Positions 19,607-28,108 are shown, counted from the stretch's first letter. The stretch: DNA of 55,895 bases from Salinarimonas sp. (GCA_020832565.1 JAFIEI010000023.1:1-55895), one strand, 5' to 3'. A program made the numbers and translations. Notes: generated by a model not told the origin, from the sequence alone.

Positions 19607-21769
19607 ATGACACGAAAAACTCTCCAGCCAGTTCCTAATTCTTCCGCACTGATGGCGCGCATGTTCTCATGGGCTGCCATCCTCATCGTCGGAACGGTCA
19701 TATTCGGCGTCGGCGTGGTCATCACGATCAGCCGCGCCGCCAACGAAGAAGCGCACCTTCAGGAACTGCATCAACTTGCCGACGGCTTTTCCGGACAGGC
19801 TGAGGAACTCGGTCGGCAGATCGCGGCCGTGGCCACGCTGCAGGGCGATGTCGACGGCACGATCCCCGAACGCGAATCGATGTTTCTGCAGATGGCGCCA
19901 CATTCCATGGTTGCCGGAATCGTCAAACCCGACACGGATGGCATCTCCTGGATCGACCGGCGGATTTTTGGAAATGCGGGGCGCGAGGCCGGTGTCGACG
20001 CCGCTCTGGCGGTGCGCGCAATGCTCGATGAAGGGCTCGCGCGCGGCGATACGGGCGGTGATTTCCGCATAATCGACGGAAAGCTCGTTCTTCTAGGGTT
20101 CGCGCGTCTTTCTGATGATCGTATTCTGATCGGACTCGATACCCGCAATCTCGATGCAGCCCTGGCTGCACCCGGAATGCCGCGTCTCGATGGATTGCGC
20201 ACGGAGCAAGGAGAATTGGCTCCGTTGCCGGATAACCGCGCAACGTGGCTCCTCGAGGATATCGCGACAGGTGAGAGCCTGCGCTTCTCCTGGCAGCCTT
20301 CGCGGCCGGGTGACCTGCTCACGCGCAGGATCGGCTACGCCGCCATTCCCCCGCTCGCAGTGACGGCTCTGCTCTTCCTCCTGGTCGTGACGAATACCCG
20401 CCGCGTCGCGCGTGATCTGGCTGCATCGCATGAGCGTGCGGAATCGCTTGCGGGACAGGATCCGCTTTCGGGTCTGCCCAACCGGTTGCTCTTCGGCCAG
20501 ACCCTTGATGCGGCCTTGCGGCGCCTCGACGATCAGATCCGTGCTGGTGAGCAGAGTGGGGGATTCGCGCTGATGTTCCTCGATCTCGACCGCTTCAAGG
20601 AGGTCAATGACGCACACGGGCATCAGGCGGGAGATGCGTTGATCCAGGAGGTGGCGCATCGTCTGCGGCACCTGCTGGAGCCGGGCGATACGCTCGCGCG
20701 CTTCGGTGGAGACGAGTTCGCCGTGCTGCAAAACGGTGTCGGCTCCGACGAGGATGCGCGCGTCGTCGCGGCGCGAATCCTTCATGCGCTGTCGGAAGCC
20801 TTCACCATCGGCTCCAACAGCGTCAATGTCGGCGTATCGATCGGTATCGCCCTTGCCCCACGCGATTCGTGTGATCGGGAGACGCTGATGCGCATGGCGG
20901 ATACCGCTCTCTACGAAGCCAAGAGCGAGGGGCGCAACCGATGTGCATTCTTCCATCGCGAGATGGATGACGCGCTGCAGATGCGCAAGGTCGTTGCTGA
21001 TGACCTGCGCCGTGCCATCGCGGAAAACGAACTCACGATCCATTATCAGCCGATCTTCTCTGCCGATGGTAAGCAGGTGGTATCGCTGGAGGCGCTGGTG
21101 CGCTGGCCGCATCCGACGCGGGGCATGATCTCACCGGCGAAGTTCGTCCCCCTGGCGGAGCAGAGCGGCCTCGTCATTCCGCTCGGAGAATGGGTTGTGC
21201 GCCGTGTCTGTGAAGACGGCAAGCGCTGGCCGGGTGTGCGCATCGCGGTGAACGTCTCGCCGATCCAGTTCCGCCAGCGTGGTTTCGTGGAGAGCGTGAT
21301 CAGTGCCGTGGAGGAGGCCGGCTTCGATCCCGCGCGGCTCGAGCTCGAACTGACCGAGGGTGTCGTGGTCGAGGATGCCGATGCGGCCGAGAAGGTGATG
21401 GGGCGCCTGCGCGACTACGGGTTCCCGCTGGCGCTGGACGATTTCGGTACCGGCTATTCGTCGTTGATCTATCTGCGCCGTTTCGCCTTCGACAAGATCA
21501 AGATCGACCAGTCTTTCCTGGAGAGCCTCGACGAAATGGGCGAATCGGCCATTCTCGTGCATTCCATCGTGCATCTCGGACGCGCGCTCGGGCTCACCGT
21601 CACGGCGGAAGGCGTGGAGACGCCGGAGCAGCATCGCTTCCTGATGGCGCTGGGATGTCATGAAATGCAGGGCTTCTTGTTCTCGCGCCCGGTCTGCGCG
21701 GAAGAGGTCGATATCCTGCTCGGCAAGAACCCGCGCCGGCTGCCCGGACATCGCGTCACGGCCGCCTGA
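19607..21769 (+). CDS. membrane GGDEF-EAL protein with large periplasmic sensor domain
   Basis: This 720-residue protein has a transmembrane helix near 19-42, a periplasmic domain of about 200 residues (possibly CHASE4-like, by position and predicted helix content only), a second helix near 244-264, then GGDEF at 367-371 (ARFGGDEFAVL) and EAL at 495-497 (SLEALVRW). LDDFGTGYSSL and KIKIDQSFL support an intact phosphodiesterase site. At the RxxD inhibitory position the sequence is EPGD, so feedback inhibition is probably absent, as in the other GGDEF-EAL protein here. The two share architecture but their sensor regions differ. It is followed after 37 bp by convergent exoD. Confidence 0.92.
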   Translation: MTRKTLQPVPNSSALMARMFSWAAILIVGTVIFGVGVVITISRAANEEAHLQELHQLADGFSGQAEELGRQIAAVATLQGDVDGTIPERESMFLQMAPHSMVAGIVKPDTDGISWIDRRIFGNAGREAGVDAALAVRAMLDEGLARGDTGGDFRIIDGKLVLLGFARLSDDRILIGLDTRNLDAALAAPGMPRLDGLRTEQGELAPLPDNRATWLLEDIATGESLRFSWQPSRPGDLLTRRIGYAAIPPLAVTALLFLLVVTNTRRVARDLAASHERAESLAGQDPLSGLPNRLLFGQTLDAALRRLDDQIRAGEQSGGFALMFLDLDRFKEVNDAHGHQAGDALIQEVAHRLRHLLEPGDTLARFGGDEFAVLQNGVGSDEDARVVAARILHALSEAFTIGSNSVNVGVSIGIALAPRDSCDRETLMRMADTALYEAKSEGRNRCAFFHREMDDALQMRKVVADDLRRAIAENELTIHYQPIFSADGKQVVSLEALVRWPHPTRGMISPAKFVPLAEQSGLVIPLGEWVVRRVCEDGKRWPGVRIAVNVSPIQFRQRGFVESVISAVEEAGFDPARLELELTEGVVVEDADAAEKVMGRLRDYGFPLALDDFGTGYSSLIYLRRFAFDKIKIDQSFLESLDEMGESAILVHSIVHLGRALGLTVTAEGVETPEQHRFLMALGCHEMQGFLFSRPVCAEEVDILLGKNPRRLPGHRVTAA

Positions 21770-21806
21770 TCAGCCCCGGACGGGGCCCCTGGCGGCCTGC
21801 GGAGCG

Positions 21807-22418
21807 TCAGAAAGGCGAGGGCAGATAATCGTAGATGGCCATGCCGATCGTGGCAAAGCCGAAACCGAGCGCGACGATGATGGCGATATCGATGAGCGCG
21901 ATCGCCACCCCCGCGCCGACCCAGACCCCGTCCCGCTCGAGCATGCCGAAACCGATCAGCGTGATGGCGATCGCAGGCGGCGTGTTGCCGATGATCGGGA
22001 TCGGCAACGCCATGATGAGAGCCAGGATCACGATCAGCACGCCCAGTGGCCGCCGTGCGTTCTGGCGCGTGAACTTGACGAAGCGCGGCTTGCTCCAGCG
22101 CTCGACCCGCTGCAGCTTCGGGACGATCCAGGCAATCACCCTGTCGAGATGGCGTCGCGGCACGGACTTGTAGCCGAGCCGTCGCGGCATCCACAGCGCG
22201 GTGCGCCCGATGGCGAGCTGGACGGCGACGAGGAGGATGAAGATCGCCGAGAACGTCGAAAAGCCGGGCGGCATCGGCAGGGCATTGGGGGCCGCGAACA
22301 GGATCAGGAGGACGCCGAATGCGCGTGCACGGATCCGCGCGACGATCTCGAACAGCGTGACGCGATCGCCTGTAGCCGAAGCTGCGAGCCGCACGAGAAT
22401 ATCTGAGGTTCTGAGCAA
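21807..22418 (-). CDS. exoD: ExoD-family membrane protein
   Basis: ExoD proteins are membrane proteins linked in rhizobia to exopolysaccharide synthesis and alkali tolerance; the molecular role is not settled. This 203-residue protein shows hydrophobic segments around FGVLLILFAAPNALPMPPGF and IFILLVAVQLAI, then LGVLIVILALIMALPIPIIG and the C-terminal AIYDYLPSPF. LPMPPGFS with a mirrored ALPIPIIGN is typical of the family's two half-repeats. It converges on the GGDEF-EAL gene and is divergent from nothing upstream within 240 bp. Its neighbourhood is rich in c-di-GMP proteins, fitting an envelope-polysaccharide theme. Confidence 0.86.
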   Translation of the reverse strand: MLRTSDILVRLAASATGDRVTLFEIVARIRARAFGVLLILFAAPNALPMPPGFSTFSAIFILLVAVQLAIGRTALWMPRRLGYKSVPRRHLDRVIAWIVPKLQRVERWSKPRFVKFTRQNARRPLGVLIVILALIMALPIPIIGNTPPAIAITLIGFGMLERDGVWVGAGVAIALIDIAIIVALGFGFATIGMAIYDYLPSPF

Positions 22419-22660
22419 GCGATTCTACCCCGACGATCGACCACCCTGCCTATATGGTGAATATGGCGGGCAGAAAACATCCGAACGCAGGGGAGCAGCC
22501 GAAAATCGTTACCGTGAGGGACGAGAGTGCCCCGCGCGGCACGGAGGCGAGGCTATGCAGTGCATCATGCCGTCAGGTGGATACCGGCTGACGGGCGCAA
22601 TGATGCGCCTGGACCATGATTTTGAGCGCCCGATCTGACTCTGTCAGGTCTGATGGCGCT

Positions 22661-23287
22661 CTACAGAATGATGTTCTCGTCGAAACGATCGGCGGGGATC
22701 GGCAGGTTGAACTGCACGGCGATCCCGTCGGGGAAATGGCGCACGACACGGGCCGGGGTATTCCCGACGACGACCCCGAGGCCGATGGCCGGGCGCACGT
22801 CCAGCGCGATACCGGCGCCCGAGAGGGAGACGTCGACCAGTCTGCCCTGGACGCTGAACCCTTCGTCGAGCCGAAGCGTCACGTCCTTCTGGATTGGTAC
22901 GATACGCTCATGGCGGCGATCTTCCGGCAGCCCGAGTTCGTGGCGGTTGGCGAGCCAGGTGAGCTGTGAGGCGAGCTTGTCGCGCTTGCGCGGCGTTGCG
23001 CTGATGGTGATTGCGAAACCGGTATCCGTATGGCGGACGATCTGGCCCTCGATGCGACCGACATGCTCGAAATAGCAAACAACCCGCTCGCCGATCGCCC
23101 CGATGACAGGCGCTACGAGAGCGACGCCGCCGGGCGAGAAATCGGAACTCTGGCAAGGATATTCCTGCCGGTTCGCAAGCATGTAACGCCCGAGCAGCGA
23201 AACCTTCACACGCGCGAAGCGCCGCCGGTCCGAGCGATATGCCGGGACCGCCTTTTCTTCGCTCGTTCTCGCTTCTGCAGCACCCAT
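22661..23287 (-). CDS. tandem PilZ-domain protein (likely c-di-GMP receptor)
   Basis: This 208-residue protein has two PilZ domains. The first shows RxxxR at residues 22-26 (RRFAR) and DxSxxG at 49-54 (DFSPGG). The second shows RxxxR at 124-128 (RRHER) and DxSxxG at 152-157 (DVSLSG). Both motif pairs are intact, so both domains should bind c-di-GMP. There is no attached catalytic or membrane segment, so it probably acts on a partner protein. It is read toward exoD with about 240 bp between them, and two c-di-GMP turnover genes lie within 9 kb. Confidence 0.9.
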   Translation of the reverse strand: MGAAEARTSEEKAVPAYRSDRRRFARVKVSLLGRYMLANRQEYPCQSSDFSPGGVALVAPVIGAIGERVVCYFEHVGRIEGQIVRHTDTGFAITISATPRKRDKLASQLTWLANRHELGLPEDRRHERIVPIQKDVTLRLDEGFSVQGRLVDVSLSGAGIALDVRPAIGLGVVVGNTPARVVRHFPDGIAVQFNLPIPADRFDENIIL

Positions 23288-23409
23288 GACTACCGCTCAC
23301 CCCGCACAGTGGATCGCTCATGCCGATCCAAGATAGGGCGTGGCGGTTAACGGTGCCTTAGGGCGGGTACCTACAACCGGAAAATGTTCAAAAAAGTTCG
23401 GCAGGCGAC

Positions 23410-23988
23410 TCAGCCGCGCCCGCCCTGATGCACCACGAAACGCCGCCGGCGCTCCACGGGATCGTCGTCACGGGCGAATTCTCGGGTTTCGGTGCGCCCG
23501 ATCGGCCAGATCACGCGCATCGAATTCAGGCTGAGATGGCTGAGATTGTCGAAACCGATCCAGGGTGGAATCAGAGCCGGCGAAAGGGCGCCCAGCACGC
23601 GGGCCTGGGTGCGCCCGCGATGGCGCAGGGGCAGCAGGATCAGCTCCATGTCGAGCGTATCCCCGCGCGCAGTGTGCCCGACCAGCCCGGATACGATCCC
23701 CGCGGTCTCATTGGTGACGATCTCGATCTGACGGTTGCCGTCATCGGGCGTCGCAGGATCCCAGAGGGCGCCGAAAGGGGAGCTTTTCAACTCGCGTCCG
23801 AACAGGGCGCAGATCCGTGTGCCGGCGAGGCGGAAACGGCAGATCTCCTCCTCGATCTCCAGAATGAAGGTGTCGGCCAGGATATGGCGGATTTCTCCCG
23901 GCTCGACTTCACCGCGTTCCGGCGCGGCGCGCTCCCCGCGCAGCGAGTCCCAGTAGGAAAAGAGCATCCGGGTTGCGGCGTGTTTCAT
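23410..23988 (-). CDS. PAS-like domain protein (PAS_5-type, alphaproteobacterial)
   Basis: This 192-residue soluble protein has the layout of a short alphaproteobacterial PAS-like family (I recall it as PAS_5). It begins with ATRMLFSYWDSLRGERAAPE and continues with RFRLAGTRICALFGRELKSS and LLPLRHRGRTQARVLGALSP. No output domain is attached, so it could be a sensor or adaptor. The internal ATG is preferred because GGAGAGG precedes it; an upstream start would add 17 residues. It lies directly upstream of the PilZ gene on the same strand, 122 bp away, and is transcribed away from the structured-RNA candidate region. Confidence 0.75.
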   Translation of the reverse strand: MKHAATRMLFSYWDSLRGERAAPERGEVEPGEIRHILADTFILEIEEEICRFRLAGTRICALFGRELKSSPFGALWDPATPDDGNRQIEIVTNETAGIVSGLVGHTARGDTLDMELILLPLRHRGRTQARVLGALSPALIPPWIGFDNLSHLSLNSMRVIWPIGRTETREFARDDDPVERRRRFVVHQGGRG

Positions 23989-24236
23989 TACGGCCTCTCC
24001 GTCCCGCCGAATATGCGGGATTGTATGTTTTTGAACCATTTTGCGCCCGGACGACCGCCGTGATCACCGCTTTGACGCTGTGGAGAATATGGTTAGCGAA
24101 AATTATGCCTGAACGCATGGGTTGCGTTCGAGAAACCATTTGTTAAGGTTAATGAAACGTTGCAATTGCCAATCCGCTGCGGCGGGATAGGGTGATTGAC
24201 GTTAGGTAATGAGCGCTTGTCACGGCGTGTCTGTCG

Positions 24237-24369
24237 ACCTTCCGGGACGGGAGGTGGGGGCGTTTCGCCCTCGGAGGGGAAAGGTGCCGGGCAGACGGAT
24301 TGCAAAATCTGCTGTCGGGCACGATATCCTGAAGAACGGGGAGGGTACCGACCCTCCCCGTTCTGTTTT
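24237..24369 (+). ncRNA. candidate structured RNA or attenuated leader ending in a strong intrinsic terminator
   Basis: Four hairpins follow one another on the plus strand. Stem 1 pairs 24237-24243 with 24249-24255 (7 bp). Stem 2 pairs 24256-24262 with 24266-24272 (7 bp, TTT loop). Stem 3 pairs 24284-24288 with 24318-24322 and 24291-24295 with 24308-24312. Stem 4 is a perfect 14-bp stem, 24333-24346 with 24351-24364, loop ACCG, followed by GTTTTC. The last looks like an intrinsic terminator, and its 3' arm has a CCCTCCCC run. It could be a small RNA or a leader with attenuator for the rhomboid gene 67 nt downstream. I could not match it to 6S, SRP, tmRNA, RNase P or a known riboswitch. Confidence 0.5.
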
Positions 24370-24370
24370 C
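24333..24370 (+). terminator. perfect 14-bp intrinsic terminator-like hairpin
   Basis: The arms 24333-24346 and 24351-24364 are exactly complementary with a 4-nt loop. A short T-rich tail follows on the plus strand only; on the minus strand the downstream sequence is TTCTTCAGG, a poor tail. It therefore probably ends plus-strand transcription arising upstream. It excludes an upstream rhomboid start by simple reading. Confidence 0.7.
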
Positions 24371-24430
24371 ACCGGCCGCCTGCATTTTGCGGCGCGCCCG
24401 CCCCGAAACGTCCCGCGCTTGTCGAGTCGT

Positions 24431-25231
24431 ATGCATCCGCACCCGTTATCCCCGCCTCCGCCGCCACGTGAACCGCTGTTCAACCTGCCGCGCATCATCA
24501 TCGTGCTGTGTGTCGGCCTGATCGGCATTCACCTCCTTCTGACGGTGCTCGGGGCGCGAATCGAGGTCACGACGATCTTCCGCTTCGGCTTCGTGCCGGG
24601 CAGCTGGACGCTTTGGCTCAATCCGGGGGCCGAGGAAGCGATGTTCGAGCGGCTGACCGCCGGCGGAGGCCTCGATCCACGTGCCGTCGGGCTCATGCGG
24701 ATGGCGCTCATCGAGGCGCCGAACTCGATCTTCGGTCCGCTGAGCTACGCCCTGCTGCACGGCTCGTGGTCACACGTCTTGCTCAATGTCTTCTGGCTCG
24801 CAGCCTTCGGTACGCCCGTGGCCCGACGCCTCGGGGAAGCGCGGTTTCTGCTTCTTTGCGTCGTGACGGCGCTTGGCGGTACGCTCGCGCACTGGCTGAC
24901 GCATCTGCACGATTTCACGCCGATGGTCGGTGCCTCTGCCGTCGTCTCCGGCATGATGGGGGCTGCAGCCTGGTTCGTCTTCGCACGCACGCCCTTCAGC
25001 GGCGGCCTGATCGATTCCCACGCGCATCTGCGTCCGCGCGAGACGCTGGCGGAAATGGTGCGCAACAAACGCACCATGGTCTTCTTCGGAATCTGGTTCG
25101 CCCTCAACTTCCTGTTCGGTGTCGGCGCCGGCCCGCTCGGGATCACCGAGGGCAGTGTCGCCTGGCAGGCGCATATCGGTGGTTTCCTGGTGGGGCTGGT
25201 GCTGTTTCCCAGGATCGATCCGCGCGGCTGA
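24431..25231 (+). CDS. rhomboid-family intramembrane serine protease
   Basis: Rhomboids cleave membrane-spanning segments of other proteins within the bilayer. This 266-residue protein has several transmembrane helices, the loop residues HGSWSHVLLNVFWL (including N119), the catalytic Ser169 in VGASAVVSG and the partner His248 in WQAHIGGF. Ser and His are both present, so it should be active. The start is the ATG after the terminator-like hairpin; further upstream residues look non-coding. The N terminus is proline-rich. The gene is flanked by a terminator on its 3' side shared with rplI. The physiological substrate is unknown. Confidence 0.9.
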   Translation: MHPHPLSPPPPPREPLFNLPRIIIVLCVGLIGIHLLLTVLGARIEVTTIFRFGFVPGSWTLWLNPGAEEAMFERLTAGGGLDPRAVGLMRMALIEAPNSIFGPLSYALLHGSWSHVLLNVFWLAAFGTPVARRLGEARFLLLCVVTALGGTLAHWLTHLHDFTPMVGASAVVSGMMGAAAWFVFARTPFSGGLIDSHAHLRPRETLAEMVRNKRTMVFFGIWFALNFLFGVGAGPLGITEGSVAWQAHIGGFLVGLVLFPRIDPRG

Positions 25232-25246
25232 CTTGCGCAAAAAGAA

Positions 25247-25277
25247 AAGGCCGGAGCGATCGCCGCCCCGGCCCTTT
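25247..25277 (-). terminator. terminator hairpin between rplI and the rhomboid gene
   Basis: GGCCGG at 25249-25254 pairs with CCGGCC at 25268-25273 across a 13-nt loop. In the minus direction the stem is followed by a T-rich run (AAAAAGAAAA on the plus strand), so it probably ends the rpsF-rplI transcript. In the plus direction only CCCTTTCG follows, which is weaker. It lies in the short gap between convergent genes. Confidence 0.6.
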
Positions 25278-25305
25278 CGTCATCGCGATGAACGCGTGAG
25301 CGTGC

Positions 25306-25926
25306 TCAGCCCTGCTGGTTCTCGTCGCCTTCGTCGGAATCAGCCTCGGCGGCCTCGCCGCGGGGGCGGGCTTCCTCGACATCTTCCTCCAGCGCGGCGC
25401 CGACTTCGAGGCCGAGCTCGTCGAGATCGAAGGCTTCGCGGGCGGTCACATCCTCACCACGTGCTTGGCGCTCGGCTTCCTCGTGCGAGCGGGCGACGTT
25501 CATGGTGATGGTGATCTCGACTTCCGGATGCAGCTGCACCTGCACCGGATGCAGGCCGAGATTCTTGATCGCCTGGTTCAGTTCGATCTGGTTGCGGCCA
25601 ACGCTGAAGCCGTTCTCGGTGACGATCTCGGCAATGTCGCGGGTTGCGACCGAACCGTAGAGAACGCCCGTCTCGCCGGCCTGGCGAATGATGGCGAAGG
25701 TCTGCCCGTCGAGCTTCTCGGCGACACCCTCGGCCTCCTTGCGGCGCTCGAGATTGCGGGCCTCGAGCTGGGCGCGCTGGGTCTCGAAATGCTCACGATT
25801 GACCTTGGTGGCACGCAGGGCCTTGCCCTGGGGCAGAAGGAAGTTGCGGGCAAAACCGTTGCGTACCTTCACCACTTCGCCCATCTGGCCGAGCTTGGGA
25901 ACGCGTTCCAAGAGGATGACATCCAT
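25306..25926 (-). CDS. rplI: 50S ribosomal protein L9
   Basis: L9 binds 23S rRNA at the base of the L1 stalk. The N-terminal domain [20 protein letters not shown] with [17 protein letters not shown] is the standard signature. It is 206 residues long, with an acidic C-terminal extension of about 45 residues ([20 protein letters not shown] region) beyond the usual ~150-residue core. Acidic tails on L9 are common in alphaproteobacteria. It is the last gene of the rpsF-rpsR-DUF2232-rplI operon, 24 bp after the DUF2232 gene. Confidence 0.97.
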   Translation of the reverse strand: MDVILLERVPKLGQMGEVVKVRNGFARNFLLPQGKALRATKVNREHFETQRAQLEARNLERRKEAEGVAEKLDGQTFAIIRQAGETGVLYGSVATRDIAEIVTENGFSVGRNQIELNQAIKNLGLHPVQVQLHPEVEITITMNVARSHEEAERQARGEDVTAREAFDLDELGLEVGAALEEDVEEARPRGEAAEADSDEGDENQQG

Positions 25927-25950
25927 GTTCGTTTCTCCTGTCGAATGTCT

Positions 25951-26937
25951 CTAAGAGAGGGGCGGGCCGCCGCCGTTGCGGCCCGTAAGATTGGCGCGCA
26001 TCCGTTCGCGGATCCCGAGTGCGGTATCCGTCAGGCCGAACATGATGAGCGGCAGAAAGACGAGGCCCTGGCTGAGAAGTACCAGCACGTAGGTCAGGAC
26101 CAGGATGAAGCCGCGCCCGGAGCGCCCGAGGCTCATCTCGTGGATGGCCGCCAGCCCCTGCAGGGCGAACGCCATCAGGAAGGCGCCGGTCAGCGCCGTT
26201 GCCAGCACGCCGGTGAAACCGTCGAGAAAGATCGCGGCAAGGCTCACCGCAAAAAGCGTATAGAGCGCCTCCCGCGGCATGATCGTGCGTGAAATCTGCG
26301 GCCAGGGGCGCAGAAGGCGGCCGGAGGCGGAGACGATTCTCGCACCCATCCAGATGTAGAAGGTGAGAATCACCGTAAAACCCTGCGCGGCGAAGATCGG
26401 CAGGGCGCCCGCGAGCCGCGCGGCGATATCCTCGCCGGGAAGATCGCCGAAATCGGGCAGCGGCACATCCTCGGGGGTGTCGGTCTGGATGCGCAGAACC
26501 GCTTCCGCCATCTCGCGGGTATTGCGGGTATAGGCTTCGAAATCGAACCCGGTGAGCACCGAGGATCCGAAATAGGTCAGCGCGCCGGTGCCGGCGATCC
26601 AGGCGAGAAGACGCCCCAGCGGATACCATTCCGTTGTGCCATCCGGCATCGGGCGCCCCAGCAGCGCCAGATAGCCGAGCCACCAGGCAGGCAGGGCCGT
26701 GGTCAGGAAATAGCCCATGCCACCGAACAGGCTGCCATGCACGGCCGTGATCGCCAGCGCACCGATGGCACCTGCGACGAGGCCGGAACGGTGATCGAAG
26801 GCGAGGGTGACGATGATGACGGGAATGGGGGCGAGCAGGACGAGCATCACCGCGAGCCCGGTGCCGACGCCGATCAGCGAGATCAGCACCGCCGAGGCGA
26901 GTCCGGCCAGTATGCCTGGGGCGATGTAACGCGTCAT
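25951..26937 (-). CDS. DUF2232 membrane protein
   Basis: This 328-residue polytopic membrane protein is DUF2232-like. Hydrophobic segments recur at the N terminus (ILAGLASAVLISLIGVGTGL, LVLLAPIPVIIVTLAF) and C terminus (GFILVLTYVLVLLSQGLVFL). DUF2232 proteins are encoded between rpsR and rplI in many alphaproteobacteria and some Firmicutes; their function is not established to my knowledge. Its position inside a ribosomal-protein operon supports the assignment. A hairpin lies upstream between it and rpsR. Confidence 0.85.
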   Translation of the reverse strand: MTRYIAPGILAGLASAVLISLIGVGTGLAVMLVLLAPIPVIIVTLAFDHRSGLVAGAIGALAITAVHGSLFGGMGYFLTTALPAWWLGYLALLGRPMPDGTTEWYPLGRLLAWIAGTGALTYFGSSVLTGFDFEAYTRNTREMAEAVLRIQTDTPEDVPLPDFGDLPGEDIAARLAGALPIFAAQGFTVILTFYIWMGARIVSASGRLLRPWPQISRTIMPREALYTLFAVSLAAIFLDGFTGVLATALTGAFLMAFALQGLAAIHEMSLGRSGRGFILVLTYVLVLLSQGLVFLPLIMFGLTDTALGIRERMRANLTGRNGGGPPLS

Positions 26938-27022
26938 TCGCTGTCCCGCGCCTGTGCGTGGTTAGGGGCGCGGATTGCGCCCCAACTTGCCCTTCGGCTC
27001 GACGGAGCCTGGGGCCGGAAAT

Positions 27023-27048
27023 GGCGGGCCGTCCTTAGACGGTCCGCC
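27023..27048 (-). other. intercistronic hairpin between rpsR and the DUF2232 gene
   Basis: An 11-bp stem pairs 27023-27033 with 27038-27048 (one G-T pair) around a CTTA loop. No T-run follows in the minus direction, so it is more likely an mRNA-processing or attenuation structure than a terminator. It could let the cell make more S18 than the downstream membrane protein and L9. This role is inference. Confidence 0.45.
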
Positions 27049-27069
27049 GGGTTCGTTCAACGGGTGATC

Positions 27070-27315
27070 TTACTTGATCACGAAAGGCAGAAGCCCGAGC
27101 AGACGCGCACGCTTGATCGCCTTGGAGAGCTCGCGCTGCTTCTTGGCGGAGACCGCCGTGATGCGCGAGGGCACGATCTTGCCGCGCTCCGAGATGTAGC
27201 GCGAAAGCAGCTTCACGTCCTTGTAGTCGATCGCCGGAGCATTGGCGCCGGAGAACGGGCAGGTCTTGCGACGGCGGAAGAAGGGGCGACGAGCGCCAGC
27301 ATTACCGAGTGCCAT
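27070..27315 (-). CDS. rpsR: 30S ribosomal protein S18
   Basis: S18 binds with S6 on the platform of the 30S subunit. The 81-residue protein has the conserved [20 protein letters not shown] and [20 protein letters not shown] segments. It begins 3 bp after the rpsF stop, so the S6/S18 pair is made together. Family length and start are standard. Confidence 0.97.
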   Translation of the reverse strand: MALGNAGARRPFFRRRKTCPFSGANAPAIDYKDVKLLSRYISERGKIVPSRITAVSAKKQRELSKAIKRARLLGLLPFVIK

Positions 27316-27318
27316 GGA

Positions 27319-27759
27319 TCAATCCTCCCGGCTGGTTTCTTCGGAGCGACGACGTTCGCCGCGATCCGGGCGGTCGCCACGGTCGCCGCGATCGGGACGG
27401 TCACCACGATCGGAACGGTCGCGACGCTCGTCACGGTCACGCTTCTGCACCATGGCTGAAGGCTCGGGATCGAGCGCCTCGACCTTGATGGTCATGAAGC
27501 GCAGGATATCCTCATTGATGCCCATCTGCCGCTCCATCTCCGCGACCGCCGCCGGCGGGGCATCGAGATTGAGCAGGGTGAAATGCGCCTTGCGATTCTT
27601 CTTGATGCGGTAGGCGAGAGTCTTCAGGCCCCAGCCCTCGACCTTCTCGACCTTGCCGCCGTTGTTCTCGATGACACCCTTGAACGTGTCCACGAGGGCT
27701 TCCACCTGCTGCGACGAGATATCCTGTCGCGCAAGGAAGACGTGCTCATAAAGAGGCAT
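27319..27759 (-). CDS. rpsF: 30S ribosomal protein S6 with RDRG-rich tail
   Basis: S6 pairs with S18 on the 30S platform. The 146-residue protein starts [20 protein letters not shown] and ends its globular core near [11 protein letters not shown]-terminal tail of about 40 residues is built of repeated [13 protein letters not shown]-like units and then an acidic end. Such charged tails on S6 are common in alphaproteobacteria. The start is the ATG at the family N terminus; a longer upstream frame is non-coding. A candidate promoter lies about 170 bp upstream. Confidence 0.97.
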   Translation of the reverse strand: MPLYEHVFLARQDISSQQVEALVDTFKGVIENNGGKVEKVEGWGLKTLAYRIKKNRKAHFTLLNLDAPPAAVAEMERQMGINEDILRFMTIKVEALDPEPSAMVQKRDRDERRDRSDRGDRPDRGDRGDRPDRGERRRSEETSRED

Positions 27760-28108
27760 ATTCGGCCTTTCCAACTTCGTTTCATCGAACGTGACCCGGC
27801 GCCAAGCCCTTCGAGCCTGCCAAGGCCCGAGCGGTTGATCGAAGGCGGAGACACAGGATGCCGGACCGCGAAGGCCCTGCACGCAAAAGCGTGCCATCCG
27901 TTCAGCCCCCGGCCGGAGACAACGTTGCAGGGGCGATACAGCCTTTCGGGCACGATTGCAAGCATGATGAGGGCTTTGGCGTCGGGTGGTGCGGCGGTGT
28001 GGGAGGCGAAACGATACGGGAACGTTTAGTTGCTGTTTCATTCGAATGCAGGTAGAGTCGGTTTAGTACGCTTCGAAAGTTTCGGCTATTCTTCGGCAGA
28101 GGATTGGT
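27760..28108. other. divergent intergenic region, rpsF operon leader and HEPN-cassette promoter
   Basis: No gene is seen. The left part would be the untranslated leader of the rpsF operon. The right part (about 28018-28090) is AT-richer, with GTTTAGTTGCTGTTTCATTC and GGTTTAGTACGCTTC, and probably contains the promoter of the two-gene cassette. No autogenous ribosomal-protein binding structure was identified in the leader, although S6/S18 leaders are known in other bacteria. Confidence 0.4.
27933..27961 (-). promoter_or_regulatory. candidate sigma-70 promoter for the rpsF operon
   Basis: On the minus strand TTGCAA (27956-27961) is followed by 17 bp and TATCGC (27933-27938). Spacing is ideal and both boxes are near consensus for a housekeeping promoter, though the second is weak. 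Transcription would begin near 27926, giving a 5' leader of about 165 nt before rpsF. This is by eye only. Confidence 0.4.

Larger units (their letters stand above)
23989..24430. other. gene-free stretch holding a structured-RNA candidate
   Basis: No convincing gene is seen here. The left part (about 24060-24180) is AT-rich and probably contains the promoter of the PAS-like gene on the minus strand, and perhaps one for a plus-strand transcript. The right part contains four successive hairpins (see the ncRNA entry). A 74-codon upstream extension of the rhomboid frame crosses the region, but its translation is low-complexity and runs through the terminator-like stem. I therefore reject it as coding. 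Confidence 0.55.

Noticed and set aside
24209-24430. 74-codon N-terminal extension of the rhomboid gene
   Set aside because: It would read through a perfect terminator-like hairpin and its residues do not resemble a protein; a later ATG matches the family start.
27340-27450. Possible minisatellite or CRISPR-like repeat
   Set aside because: The repetition is coding sequence for the charged tail of S6 and lacks regular spacers.
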